Shown: positions 8,037 through 15,854, counted from the first letter of the stretch. The stretch: DNA of 20,406 nucleotides from an uncultured Clostridium sp. (GCA_946575275.1 CAMNZV010000005.1:1-20406); one strand, 5' to 3'. The notes: generated by a model not told the origin, from the letters alone. A program made the numbers and translations.

Positions 8037-9400
8037 TATTCTATTTCCTCTGCCTTTAGGGCTATTGCACATTCTATTCTTTTCTTTTGCATTTTACAAC
8101 CAATTTCATATGGTATTCTCATATCACCATTAAAGTTTACATTGTTTGCTTGACATCCACCACTACAATAAAATCTTGCCCAACAATCCTTACATTTTGG
8201 TTTATTGTAAATATGAGCCTGTTTAAATTCTTTGCTCAATTCACTATTAAAGGAATCATCATAAACAGATCCTAATTTATATTCTTCCTTTCCAACAAAT
8301 TGATGACATGGATATACCTCTCCTTGTGGAGTTATTGCAACATATTCAAAACCTGCTCCACAACCTGATATTCTCTTATATACACAAGGACCACCTTGAA
8401 TATCTATATTGAAATGATAGAAGGTAAAGTCATCCTTCTTTTCTCTTTTTCTCTGTGCCATTTCTTCATATAGCCTATCATAGTTTTCAAAAATTACTGG
8501 CAAATCCTCTTCTCTAAGTGATAAAGGATGTCCATCTTCTAAAACTACAGGTTCAATTGATATTTCCTTAAAGCCTTCATTTAGCATAGATACTACATCT
8601 TCATAAAAATCAGTGTTTTCTCTTGTAAAGGTACCTCTAACATAATAGGTTTTTCCCTTTGTTCTTTTAGATATCATTTTTTTAATGTTAGGTAAGATGT
8701 CATTATATGAGCCACTTCCATCAACCTTAATTCTTACTTTATCATTTACTTCTTGTCTGCCATCTAAGGATAAAATAATATTACCCATTTCTTTGTCCAT
8801 AAAATCCATCATTTCATCTGTAAGTAAGGTTGCATTAGTGGTCATAGTAAATCTTATATTTTTATTCCATTTCTTTTCATTATCTCTTGCATACTTTATT
8901 ATTTCTTTAATAGTATCCATTATTAATGTTGGCTCACCACCAAACAAATCAATTTCAATATTTTTTCTAGGACCACTTCTTTTAATAACATAGTCTATAG
9001 CCTTTTTTGCTGTGTCTATATCCATAACACCTTTATGTCCATGATACTCTCCATCCTCTGCAAAGCAGTATTTACACCTTAAATTACAGCCATGAATTAT
9101 ATTTAAACATATTGCCTTAATGTAATCTCTATCATCCATGGAGCTATTTGCAATTTCCTCATATTGATCCATAGAATATATAATTCCTTCTTCTGCTAAT
9201 TCTTGAATCTCATCATAGGCCTCTGAAATATCCTCTTCTCTGTATTTTCCTTTAAGTTCTCTTAATATTTCAGCTTTGGTTTTAATTTTTTCATCATCTA
9301 ATATATCATAAACTAATTCATCTATTACATGAACTGCCCCTGTATTTACATCTAAAACAAAATAGTTTTCGCCCTGTTTAAATTTGTGAATTAATGCCAT
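8036..9400 (-). CDS. scfB: SCIFF peptide maturase, thioether-forming radical SAM/SPASM enzyme
   Basis: This 454-residue enzyme has three recognisable parts. Residues 1-80 form a PqqD-like recognition domain (ENYFVLDVNTGAVHVIDE) for the precursor leader. The radical SAM core has CNLRCKYC (Cys105, Cys109, Cys112) for the SAM-binding 4Fe-4S cluster and GGEP at 154-157. The C-terminal SPASM domain (Cys339, 347, 365, 403, 406, 412, 416, 435, with Cys444 after it) binds auxiliary clusters. The family installs Cys-to-Thr thioether links in the SCIFF peptide encoded just upstream. ATG 9400 follows TTTTGGAGG by 9 bases. The gene overlaps the M16 peptidase start by one base and lies 65 bases from the peptide gene, across a hairpin. 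Confidence 0.96.
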   Translation of the reverse strand: MALIHKFKQGENYFVLDVNTGAVHVIDELVYDILDDEKIKTKAEILRELKGKYREEDISEAYDEIQELAEEGIIYSMDQYEEIANSSMDDRDYIKAICLNIIHGCNLRCKYCFAEDGEYHGHKGVMDIDTAKKAIDYVIKRSGPRKNIEIDLFGGEPTLIMDTIKEIIKYARDNEKKWNKNIRFTMTTNATLLTDEMMDFMDKEMGNIILSLDGRQEVNDKVRIKVDGSGSYNDILPNIKKMISKRTKGKTYYVRGTFTRENTDFYEDVVSMLNEGFKEISIEPVVLEDGHPLSLREEDLPVIFENYDRLYEEMAQRKREKKDDFTFYHFNIDIQGGPCVYKRISGCGAGFEYVAITPQGEVYPCHQFVGKEEYKLGSVYDDSFNSELSKEFKQAHIYNKPKCKDCWARFYCSGGCQANNVNFNGDMRIPYEIGCKMQKKRIECAIALKAEEIE

Positions 9401-9424
9401 TTTAATTTACCTCCAAAATATCAT

Positions 9425-9459
9425 AAAGAAGCAGTAACTAAAAAGTTACTGCCTTCTTT
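9425..9459 (-). terminator. Hairpin between the SCIFF peptide and maturase genes (possible partial terminator)
   Basis: GAAGGCAGTAACT and AGTTACTGCTTC form a stem of about 12 bp with one bulged base and a short T-rich loop. It lies just after the SCIFF stop codon and is followed by TTT and then ATGATATTTT, not a full T-run. It may be a leaky terminator or a 3' stabiliser that raises peptide over enzyme output. Confidence 0.6.
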
Positions 9460-9465
9460 AAAAAA

Positions 9466-9603
9466 TTAGTTTTCGCACTCTAAGTTTGCAACTGTGCAAG
9501 AAGTCTTACAAGCTGATTGACATGAGTTTGCGCATTCTTTGCAGCCTGGTTTACATAGGCTGTTTTTTATGTTTGTTTTGTTAATTGTTTTTATATGCTT
9601 CAT
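9466..9603 (-). CDS. scfA: SCIFF ranthipeptide precursor (six cysteines in forty-five residues)
   Basis: Starting at ATG 9603, behind GGGGG, the product is exactly 45 residues, the family length. A longer frame would add 15 residues across the ribosome binding site. The leader MKHIKTINKTNIKNSL is followed by a Cys-rich core with cysteines at 17, 21, 24, 28, 32, 36 and 43, including the near-invariant segment CQSACKTSCTVAN. Known SCIFF peptides receive a thioether link from a core cysteine to a threonine side chain by the maturase encoded downstream; Thr34 and Thr37 are the available core threonines. Its mature role is not firmly established, with signalling or quorum functions proposed in clostridia. 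It heads the operon and has its own promoter. Confidence 0.96.
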   Translation of the reverse strand: MKHIKTINKTNIKNSLCKPGCKECANSCQSACKTSCTVANLECEN

Positions 9604-9634
9604 TTGGCTACCCCCGAAACTTTTTTTCTTTATC

Positions 9635-9643
9635 ATTATAGCA
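9635..9643 (-). promoter_or_regulatory. Extended -10 promoter of the SCIFF operon
   Basis: TGCTATAAT (9643-9635) is a perfect -10 hexamer with the TGn extension, 31 bases ahead of the SCIFF start. The -35 region 17 bases upstream (TATTCA) is poor, which is acceptable for an extended -10 promoter. Confidence 0.6.
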
Positions 9644-9681
9644 TACAAATTGCCAATTGAATATTTAAAAGTTTTAATTTT

Positions 9682-10479
9682 CTATCCTCTTTTTGAAATT
9701 ATATATGTAAACATAAATCCTAAGATACCTAAAATTACACCAATTAAACTTCTATATAAATCAAATCCTGGGAAAACTCCAATAACTGATGCTAATACAA
9801 ATCCAAATATCATCATATAAGTTTGACCTGGAAATTTTTTAAGTAACCACTCAATTAACCTTGCTGTTAATAATGTTCCAACAATTCCACCTATTGCAAT
9901 TGGAATTAATATCATTATGTTTAGTTCACTAATTGCAGCCATTACTGTGTTATAAAGCCCTAAAACAAGTAACATAAAGGATCCGCTTATTCCAGGTAGT
10001 ATTAATGCAACAGCAATTATAAAGCCTGCTACAAATAACCATAGGGCATTTGATATTGATAATTCTCTTATTACATTAGAGTTGTCAACTCCATTACCAC
10101 TTAATAATAGTGCTATTATTATACCTAAAACTAAATATATTATGTTCTTTTTATCAAATCCATTTTCTGTGGACTTTTTATACATAAGAGGTGCTCCACC
10201 TAATATAACTCCTATAAACATATATCCAATTTGGATAGGATATTTATCAATTACAATATTAATTATATTGCTAAAGATAAACATTCCAAGTATGGCACCT
10301 GCTCCTACATGAAGCAATATTTTATATTGATTTTTAAAATCCTTTATTATGTTATTTACTGCATGAATAAGCTTATCATATATACCAAGTACAATTGAAA
10401 TGGTACCACCACTAACTCCTGGTACTATTTGAGATATACTAATAACTAATCCTTTTAAAATGTTCATTAATATTTCCAT
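9682..10479 (-). CDS. DUF368 membrane protein, putative undecaprenyl-phosphate translocase (PopT family)
   Basis: This 265-residue protein has about eight membrane segments. It shows the family hallmark, a duplicated Pro-Gly motif: PGVSGGTISIVLGIY (from residue 20) and PGISGSFMLLVLGLY (from 162), which suggests two related halves. DUF368 proteins were recently linked, with DedA proteins, to flipping the carrier lipid undecaprenyl phosphate back to the cytoplasmic face, so it would support cell-wall and polysaccharide synthesis. Assignment to the family is firm, and the transport role is family knowledge. The start ATG has AAGGGGG upstream. It begins 41 bases after the histidine kinase stop, so it is probably in the same transcript as the two-component genes. 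Confidence 0.85.
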   Translation of the reverse strand: MEILMNILKGLVISISQIVPGVSGGTISIVLGIYDKLIHAVNNIIKDFKNQYKILLHVGAGAILGMFIFSNIINIVIDKYPIQIGYMFIGVILGGAPLMYKKSTENGFDKKNIIYLVLGIIIALLLSGNGVDNSNVIRELSISNALWLFVAGFIIAVALILPGISGSFMLLVLGLYNTVMAAISELNIMILIPIAIGGIVGTLLTARLIEWLLKKFPGQTYMMIFGFVLASVIGVFPGFDLYRSLIGVILGILGFMFTYIISKRG

Positions 10480-10520
10480 AATTCCCCCTTAAATTTTTCT
10501 ATATTTGTATCAATAACATT

Positions 10521-11705
10521 TTATATGTTATCAAAATAGTGAACCTTTGTAAATGTTACTTTAAAAGTTGTTAGGTTATCTATACTTTCAGCTGTGATTT
10601 TCCCCTTGTATTTATCAACAATAGATTTTGCAATAGCAAGGCCTAGTCCATATCCACCCTTCTCTCTATCTCTTGATTTGTCTATTCTATAAAATCTTTC
10701 AAATATCTTTTCTGCATCCTCAGAACTTATATTTTCTCCCCTATTTTGAACTAAAAAAAATATTTTTTGTTTACTTTCATAAAGTGAAATATTAATTGTT
10801 GTATCCTTATAAGCATATTTTATTGCATTATCTACTAATATACCTACTAATTGGTTTATTCCTTCCTTATCTCCTTTTATTTTTATGCCCTCTTCTATGT
10901 TACAATTTAGCATTAAATTATTTTCATATATTATTGCCTCAAATGATAGTATTTGTTTGGTTATTGTATCACTTAAATCAAATTCAGCCTCTATTCCAAC
11001 CTTTTCATTATTATCAATTTTAGCTAAAAACAAAAGGTTATTAATAAGGTTTGACATTCTTTCTGTTTGAAAGGATATATATTGTAGCCATTTATTTTGA
11101 TTTTTATCTTCAATTAAATCAAGATTGGTTTTTATTATTGCAAGGGGTGTTTTTAATTCGTGGGAAGCATCTGCTATAAATTGTTTTTGGGACATATAGG
11201 CATTTTCAACTGGTTTTACAGCATTATTTGCAAGTAATACACTAACTAAGAATATTAAAAGTAAGGTTATAATTAATATTATGATTAAAGTTATATTTAA
11301 TTTAGCCATGGCATTATCATACGCTGTACTATCCTTTAATGTTATTTGTATTATTTTAGGTGAAGGTTTAATGCTATAAGCATACTTTTTATCTCCATAT
11401 CTAATAAATCCGCTCTCATTATTATCTAAAACAACCTCATTGACTATTTCTACTACCTGTGTTTCTTCTAACTCATAACTTGTATTATATTGAAGTTTTT
11501 GACTAGATGAATTGTAAAATATAAATAGCCCTGTATTATAATTATTATTTTCATTAAAATCATTTGGATGATTAAGCTCAGAAAATAATAGATTTTCATT
11601 GCTCCTTTTAACACTGCCATAAACTGTTCCTAAAAGTATTAGAAGTATGGATGTCATTAAAATCATGGTAGTTAGTATAAATTTTATTCTTAATTTTTTA
11701 AACAT
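10521..11705 (-). CDS. Sensor histidine kinase (HPK1-type, OmpR-partner)
   Basis: The 394-residue protein has two membrane helices (about 8-30 and 138-159) around a roughly 105-residue external sensor region without a named domain. This is followed by the phosphoacceptor H-box SHELKTPLAI (His182), the N-box VDNAIKYAY, and the G-boxes KSRDREKGGYGLGLAIAKSIV for ATP binding. No distinct HAMP match is obvious in the short stretch between TM2 and the H-box. The start ATG directly follows the response-regulator stop (TAAATG), so the pair is coupled. The signal is unknown. The surrounding polyphosphate-polymerase and DUF368 genes suggest phosphate or cell-envelope status, which is inference from context. 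Confidence 0.93.
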   Translation of the reverse strand: MFKKLRIKFILTTMILMTSILLILLGTVYGSVKRSNENLLFSELNHPNDFNENNNYNTGLFIFYNSSSQKLQYNTSYELEETQVVEIVNEVVLDNNESGFIRYGDKKYAYSIKPSPKIIQITLKDSTAYDNAMAKLNITLIIILIITLLLIFLVSVLLANNAVKPVENAYMSQKQFIADASHELKTPLAIIKTNLDLIEDKNQNKWLQYISFQTERMSNLINNLLFLAKIDNNEKVGIEAEFDLSDTITKQILSFEAIIYENNLMLNCNIEEGIKIKGDKEGINQLVGILVDNAIKYAYKDTTINISLYESKQKIFFLVQNRGENISSEDAEKIFERFYRIDKSRDREKGGYGLGLAIAKSIVDKYKGKITAESIDNLTTFKVTFTKVHYFDNI

Positions 11706-12389
11706 TTAATCACCATCTTTATATTCTAGAATATAACCTGCATTTCTAATTGCCTTTATAGTTACCTTAGACTTTAGAAATATAAGCTTTCTTCTCAAAA
11801 AGGATACATATACCTCTACATTGTTATGTTCTGCATCTGATTCATATCCCCATAATTTACTTATAATATCATCTTTATTTGTTATCATACCTTTTCTTTT
11901 TATAAATAGTTCTAAAAGCCCAGCTTCCTTAAAGGTTAGCTTTAAGGTGTCTTCCATGGACTTTAATTCTAAAAGACCCATATTTAATATAAGATCACCA
12001 TATGTTAATGCATTTTCATTAACAACCTCACCTTTTCTCCTTGATAAAGCCCTTATTCTAGCTAACAATTCTTCTGTATAAAAGGGTTTTGGAAGATAAT
12101 CATCTGCCCCTAAATCAAGACCCAAAACCTTATCTGAAATTTCACTTTTTGCTGTAAGTAAAATAATAGGTGTTTCTATTTTGTTTTCTCTTGCCTCTTT
12201 TAAAACTTCTAGTCCATTTAGTTTTGGTAGCATTATGTCAAGTATTACCACATCATATATATCAGACATTACATAATCAAGTCCATCTTTTCCATTAAAA
12301 ACCCTATCTACAATATGATTGTTTTTTTCAAGTATTGCCCCTAAGGCTTCTGATAATTGTACTTCATCTTCAACTATAGGAATTCTCAT
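11706..12389 (-). CDS. OmpR/PhoB-family response regulator
   Basis: The 227-residue protein has a receiver domain and a winged-helix DNA-binding domain. The receiver shows the acidic pocket in IVEDE, phosphorylated Asp51 in VVILDIMLPKLNG, Thr79 in LLTAKSE and Lys101 in DYLPKPFYTEE. The C-terminal domain (about 128-225) shows KLTFKEAGLLELFIK, NNVEVYVSFLRRKL and the final IRNAGYILE typical of OmpR/PhoB effectors. Such dimers bind direct repeats spaced by about one helical turn, and exactly such repeats lie at 15814-15854. The start follows AGGAGGG. The gene overlaps nothing upstream; a terminator and a weak promoter separate it from cotH. Confidence 0.95.
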   Translation of the reverse strand: MRIPIVEDEVQLSEALGAILEKNNHIVDRVFNGKDGLDYVMSDIYDVVILDIMLPKLNGLEVLKEARENKIETPIILLTAKSEISDKVLGLDLGADDYLPKPFYTEELLARIRALSRRKGEVVNENALTYGDLILNMGLLELKSMEDTLKLTFKEAGLLELFIKRKGMITNKDDIISKLWGYESDAEHNNVEVYVSFLRRKLIFLKSKVTIKAIRNAGYILEYKDGD

Positions 12390-12420
12390 TTTAACCCTCC
12401 TTATATAGATTTATTAATAT

Positions 12421-12449
12421 TTTATCACATTTTTCTTTATAGTTTTAAA
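12421..12449 (-). promoter_or_regulatory. Possible promoter for the two-component genes
   Basis: TTTAAA (12449-12444) and GATAAA (12426-12421) lie 17 bases apart, and TGT precedes the -10. The match is moderate, and the -35 overlaps the T-run of the cotH terminator, so read-through could also supply the transcript. Confidence 0.35.
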
Positions 12450-12483
12450 AAACATCTGAAAGATATTCTTCCAGATGTTTTTT
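12447..12483 (-). terminator. Terminator after the polyphosphate/CotH operon
   Basis: AAAAAACATCTGGAAGA and TCTTTCAGATGTTTTTT form a long stem with a 3-base loop, flanked by A-run and T-run on both strands. It sits 31 bases beyond the cotH stop. Confidence 0.88.
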
Positions 12484-12514
12484 AGCTTTGTGTGTGTGAA
12501 TTCCTATTTTAAAA

Positions 12515-14359
12515 TTATTTTGTCTTGTATTTTCTTCTACTAAATGTAAGAACAAAAATTACTGAAATAATCATCGTTCCTATAGAAATAGATAGGGCTA
12601 TTATACTATTAGTAGAAATCTGTCCTATTTCCATATCCTTTGTGTTTTGTTGACTTTGTGAATCTTTTATAGTGTTAGGCATAAAAGTTTCTGTGTCACT
12701 ATTGTTATCTGTTCTATTTGGCATATTTTGCGGACCCCTATTATCACCCCCTTTAATATTTCCTTCGTTTTCTGTAGTGATGTTATCAGATATTTTTCCT
12801 CCACCCATATTTCCCATACCACCACCTGCACCCATTCCACCAAGAAGAGTAGTATCTACTGGATCTTCTGTAAAATATGTTGTTAAATCTACAGTGGCTT
12901 GCTCTGTACTTGTTTTTGGAACTTCTCCATTTAATTGCATTAAAATACCTTCTGCTCTATAAGTTCCAAGTTTATATAATTCATCAGTTGAACTTTCAAA
13001 TTCTTCATAGCTATAAAAAGCTGTTGCATCATTTTTTACATACTCATCAATTAAATCTGCAGCTGAATATAATTTATCTTTAAAAATTCCACTATTAAAA
13101 TAGTTTTCTACTATTTCATTTAAATATTTATAATATAATTCTTTATATTCATCAACCTCTAATAGTTTTTGTAATAATGGACTACTTTCCATTGTACTTT
13201 CAGTTGGATCCTCTATTGGATAAAATATTATACTATTTGCACTACTTTTTCCCATAGTCATTCCTTCATTTTCTGTAGGCATTGTCATGTTTCCTTGTAT
13301 ATTGCCTTCAGGTGGTGTCATGTTTTCTTGTATGTTATCAGTAGGTGGTGTAAAATCACCTTTTATAAAGTCTGTCTCTTCATTATTATTTCCAAATCCA
13401 CCTTTTGCACCTCCACCTCCACCTCCGCTAAAAGCACCAAAGGTTAAATTTAAATCCCAGGGAAGTATTGTACATACACCATCCTTTTCATAAATATAAT
13501 AGTTATGATATAAATTACTTTGATAACTGTCAAGGTTAACTAATGCTGTACTTACAGCAAAATATCTCATTGTTGCATCTATGTCTATATAATTATCAAG
13601 ATTTGTGCCTTGGTTAAGGTTCTTAATCATATCAACTACTGACTGAAAATCTTCATCTGTAACATTCTTAACTGAATTATTTTTAAGTCCTGAATAGTTA
13701 CTTTGATCTTCCCCATTATATACCAAATCTGTTCCTGTACCTTCTGCCTTATAAAGGTTTCCTGAATCTATACCATAATTTCTTTCTAGATAGGATTCTT
13801 GAAGCCCCTCAACAGCTAAATACAATCCCCATGAATCACCGTTTATTGTTATATTACTAAAGGAATTATTAGGAGTTGTAACTCCCATATATTCAAATAA
13901 ATCATAGGAAATATACTCTTTTAAGTATGTAGGATCTAAATATATATTGTTTAAATTAAGCATATCTAAACCATTGTAGGTTTGATCATTTACATATTTA
14001 TCAAATTTAACTTTTATACTATATCTATCAGATTCTGAACTTGCAACCTGTGTTAAGCTTGTATTTCCCTTTGTTCTAATTCCTACGTTATATATAGTTT
14101 CTCCATTTATTGTTATGTTTCCACATTTATATTCTTCATCTAAAGGATTTTCTAGCATATCCTGCCAATCTTCATCTGATAGTTCAATATTAATACTTGA
14201 AACCTTTGTTTCATCAAAAAGTTGTTCACTATATGCTTTTGTATTATCAGCTATATCTGTACTTGAATTTTTTGAAAGGACAATTATAACACAGGAAAAT
14301 ATAAAGGCTATAATTGTTAATGTAATAAATATTACTTTAACATATTTATTTTTTATCAT
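12515..14359 (-). CDS. CotH-family kinase, membrane-anchored, with low-complexity inserts
   Basis: This 614-residue protein has an N-terminal anchor (about 9-29), an extracytoplasmic CotH domain and a C-terminal helix (about 584-606) followed by a basic tail. CotH family marks include INGETIYNVGIRTKGNTS, KFDKYVNDQTYNGLDMLNL, GLYLAVEGLQESYLERNYG, NLYKAEG (Lys204, likely nucleotide contact), Asp277 in NLDSYQSNLYHNYY and Asp302 in ILPWDLNLTFG. CotH proteins are atypical kinases; the Bacillus one phosphorylates spore-coat proteins. Here the genes point instead to a polyphosphate/envelope role, as CotH, DUF4956 and VTC genes often travel together. Between 312 and 370 lies a Gly-run and a Thr/Pro/Met/Glu-rich repeat, and a second Gly-rich run is at 507-521. 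The start is preceded by AAGGAGGAG. Confidence 0.88.
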   Translation of the reverse strand: MIKNKYVKVIFITLTIIAFIFSCVIIVLSKNSSTDIADNTKAYSEQLFDETKVSSINIELSDEDWQDMLENPLDEEYKCGNITINGETIYNVGIRTKGNTSLTQVASSESDRYSIKVKFDKYVNDQTYNGLDMLNLNNIYLDPTYLKEYISYDLFEYMGVTTPNNSFSNITINGDSWGLYLAVEGLQESYLERNYGIDSGNLYKAEGTGTDLVYNGEDQSNYSGLKNNSVKNVTDEDFQSVVDMIKNLNQGTNLDNYIDIDATMRYFAVSTALVNLDSYQSNLYHNYYIYEKDGVCTILPWDLNLTFGAFSGGGGGGAKGGFGNNNEETDFIKGDFTPPTDNIQENMTPPEGNIQGNMTMPTENEGMTMGKSSANSIIFYPIEDPTESTMESSPLLQKLLEVDEYKELYYKYLNEIVENYFNSGIFKDKLYSAADLIDEYVKNDATAFYSYEEFESSTDELYKLGTYRAEGILMQLNGEVPKTSTEQATVDLTTYFTEDPVDTTLLGGMGAGGGMGNMGGGKISDNITTENEGNIKGGDNRGPQNMPNRTDNNSDTETFMPNTIKDSQSQQNTKDMEIGQISTNSIIALSISIGTMIISVIFVLTFSRRKYKTK

Positions 14360-14377
14360 TATAACTCCTCCTTAAAA

Positions 14378-15070
14378 TTATCCCATGTAATCACCATTAT
14401 AGCTAACTAGAACTGCATTTTTAACTCCATTAATTGATGCAACTTCATTTACAAATGTTGTGCTCATATCCTTTAGCCTAACTTCCACTGTTAATTCTAT
14501 TTCACTATCCTTTGAAACTGTTTTTGACTTTACTACATGTTTCTTTACCTTAGTATTAACATTTTCAAATACTTTTACTTCTGTTTTATCACTAATACAG
14601 TTAACTACTAATATGTATGGATTGTCAGAGGATTTCTTATTTACAAATATAATTAGAAATAATCCTATAACTATTGATCCTATAACAGCTAAAGGTATTA
14701 ATCCTGCACCTAAAACTATACCAACACTAATTGACCAAAATATAAATGCAATATCTAAAGGCTCTTTTATTGCACTTCGGAAACGAACAATTGAAAGTGC
14801 ACCAACCATTCCAAGTGAAAGTACTACATTAGATGTTACTGCTAAAATGATTAAGGTTGTAATAAGTGTCATAGCTACAAGTGATACAGCAAAATTTGCA
14901 GAATACATTACCCCATTAAAGGTTTTTTGATAAACAATAAATATAAAGAAACCAATTATTAAGGCAAGACCTAAAGCAATAGCTGTATCTACTATTGAGA
15001 AAGATGTAGAGTTTTCTAAAAAACTTGATTTAAAAATATCATTAAAAGTTGTTGTTGTTGTATTATTCAT
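14378..15070 (-). CDS. DUF4956 domain membrane protein
   Basis: The 230-residue protein has an N-terminal half with about four membrane helices (from residue 27 to about 143). The best-conserved family segment is LSLGMVGALSIVRFRSAIKEP, followed by LDIAFIFWSISVGIVLG. The C-terminal 85 residues form a soluble, probably cytoplasmic domain (ILVVNCISDKTEVKVFENV to NAVLVSYNGDYMG). The function of DUF4956 is not established. Its constant companionship with VTC-domain polymerases suggests it is the membrane partner, perhaps channelling or anchoring polyphosphate, since the neighbouring polymerase has no membrane helices of its own (inference). The start ATG follows AAGGAGAT. It lies 14 bases after the VTC gene and 18 bases before cotH, in one operon. 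Confidence 0.88.
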   Translation of the reverse strand: MNNTTTTTFNDIFKSSFLENSTSFSIVDTAIALGLALIIGFFIFIVYQKTFNGVMYSANFAVSLVAMTLITTLIILAVTSNVVLSLGMVGALSIVRFRSAIKEPLDIAFIFWSISVGIVLGAGLIPLAVIGSIVIGLFLIIFVNKKSSDNPYILVVNCISDKTEVKVFENVNTKVKKHVVKSKTVSKDSEIELTVEVRLKDMSTTFVNEVASINGVKNAVLVSYNGDYMG

Positions 15071-15084
15071 AATATTATCTCCTT

Positions 15085-15771
15085 TTATCCATATATTCTT
15101 GATGATGCATATTTTGAAATTGCAGTAGCTTGTCTATTATTGGTTTGTATAACCTTTGATATTATTTCTGGTAAAAATTCATCATATTTTACTTCTAATA
15201 TAATACTATTATTTCCTACCACATCTGCTGTAGGTAAATTATAGTCAAAAAAGTTATTGGAGTATATTCCAGTTTTAACATTCATATCAAAGGTGATGCG
15301 TACATTTGCTGTGTTGTATATATAGGCCTCCCTGTTATAATCAACAATGGTTTTTGGCTTTAACATTAAAAATTTTGACTTACTATAAAATTCAATTAGT
15401 ATTGGATTTTTTGTTTCTTTTATCCACTCTAAATCATTGTTTATTATTTTTTCGCATTGTTCTTTTGTAATAATAGTTCCTTGCTTTTGGCATAAACCAT
15501 TAGATTTACTCTTTTTTTCAAGTCTAATAAAGGAAGGTTCATCATTATAATATCTAAGCCTGTATTTTTCTCTATTATTTATTCCGTTTATTTTTTCTAG
15601 TAGAGCTTTATCATATATATTATCAAAATACAAGCTTCTTATTTTATACTGATTTTTTTCTCCACTTGATGTATCTTTCTTTGCTATAAATTTTAATTGA
15701 TTTTTTATCTGAAGGAAATCAGAGTAATTTATAAAATGCTTTAACTCATGTCTAAATTTAACGTTGTTCAT
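15085..15771 (-). CDS. VTC-domain polyphosphate polymerase
   Basis: This 228-residue protein is essentially a single VTC tunnel domain, without the SPX and membrane domains of yeast Vtc4. Typical VTC segments are FRHELKHFI, YKIRSLYFDN, REKYRLRYYN and FIRLEKKSKSNG, all rich in basic residues that line the tunnel. A later segment ILEVKYDEFLP supplies an acidic metal ligand, and the end is ISKYASSRIYG. The eukaryotic relatives build polyphosphate from ATP, and bacterial members are annotated as polyphosphate polymerases; activity of this one is inferred. It is the first gene of the VTC-DUF4956-CotH operon. ATG 15771 has AAAGGACGGTGA upstream, and the promoter carries OmpR-type direct repeats. 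Confidence 0.9.
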   Translation of the reverse strand: MNNVKFRHELKHFINYSDFLQIKNQLKFIAKKDTSSGEKNQYKIRSLYFDNIYDKALLEKINGINNREKYRLRYYNDEPSFIRLEKKSKSNGLCQKQGTIITKEQCEKIINNDLEWIKETKNPILIEFYSKSKFLMLKPKTIVDYNREAYIYNTANVRITFDMNVKTGIYSNNFFDYNLPTADVVGNNSIILEVKYDEFLPEIISKVIQTNNRQATAISKYASSRIYG

Positions 15772-15800
15772 TTTATCACCGTCCTTTCTTCTATGATGTT

Positions 15801-15854
15801 AGTATATAATGTGAAGCTTAAACAAAGCTTAAAATTTTTAACATTGTTTTAACA
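15801..15854 (-). promoter_or_regulatory. Promoter of the VTC operon with two pairs of 11-bp-period direct repeats (candidate OmpR/PhoP-type operator)
   Basis: Reading the minus strand, TGTTAAAA occurs at 15854-15847 and again at 15843-15836, 11 bases apart. TTTAAGCTT occurs at 15833-15825 and again at 15822-15814, also 11 bases apart. A -10 hexamer TATACT follows at 15806-15801, and the last repeats cover the -35 position, where no good sigma-A hexamer exists. This is the classic arrangement for activation by an OmpR/PhoB/PhoP-type regulator. The gene for such a regulator lies 2.7 kb downstream of the operon start, but the actual binder is not shown. Confidence 0.6.

Noticed and set aside
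9539..9820. Plus-strand hydrophobic open frame of 93 codons
   Set aside because: Antisense to the SCIFF gene and to the end of the DUF368 gene, with no ribosome binding site; explained by low-GC antisense composition.
10521..11705. Plus-strand frames inside the histidine kinase gene
   Set aside because: Antisense to a complete kinase with H, N and G boxes; no start signals.
13380..13430. GGN-repeat DNA in cotH as a repeat array or CRISPR
   Set aside because: It encodes a Gly-run within an intact reading frame; there are no regular spacers.
14460..14930. Plus-strand open frame of 156 codons
   Set aside because: It lies wholly antisense to the DUF4956 gene, which has clear family motifs and a good start; the plus frame is its shadow.
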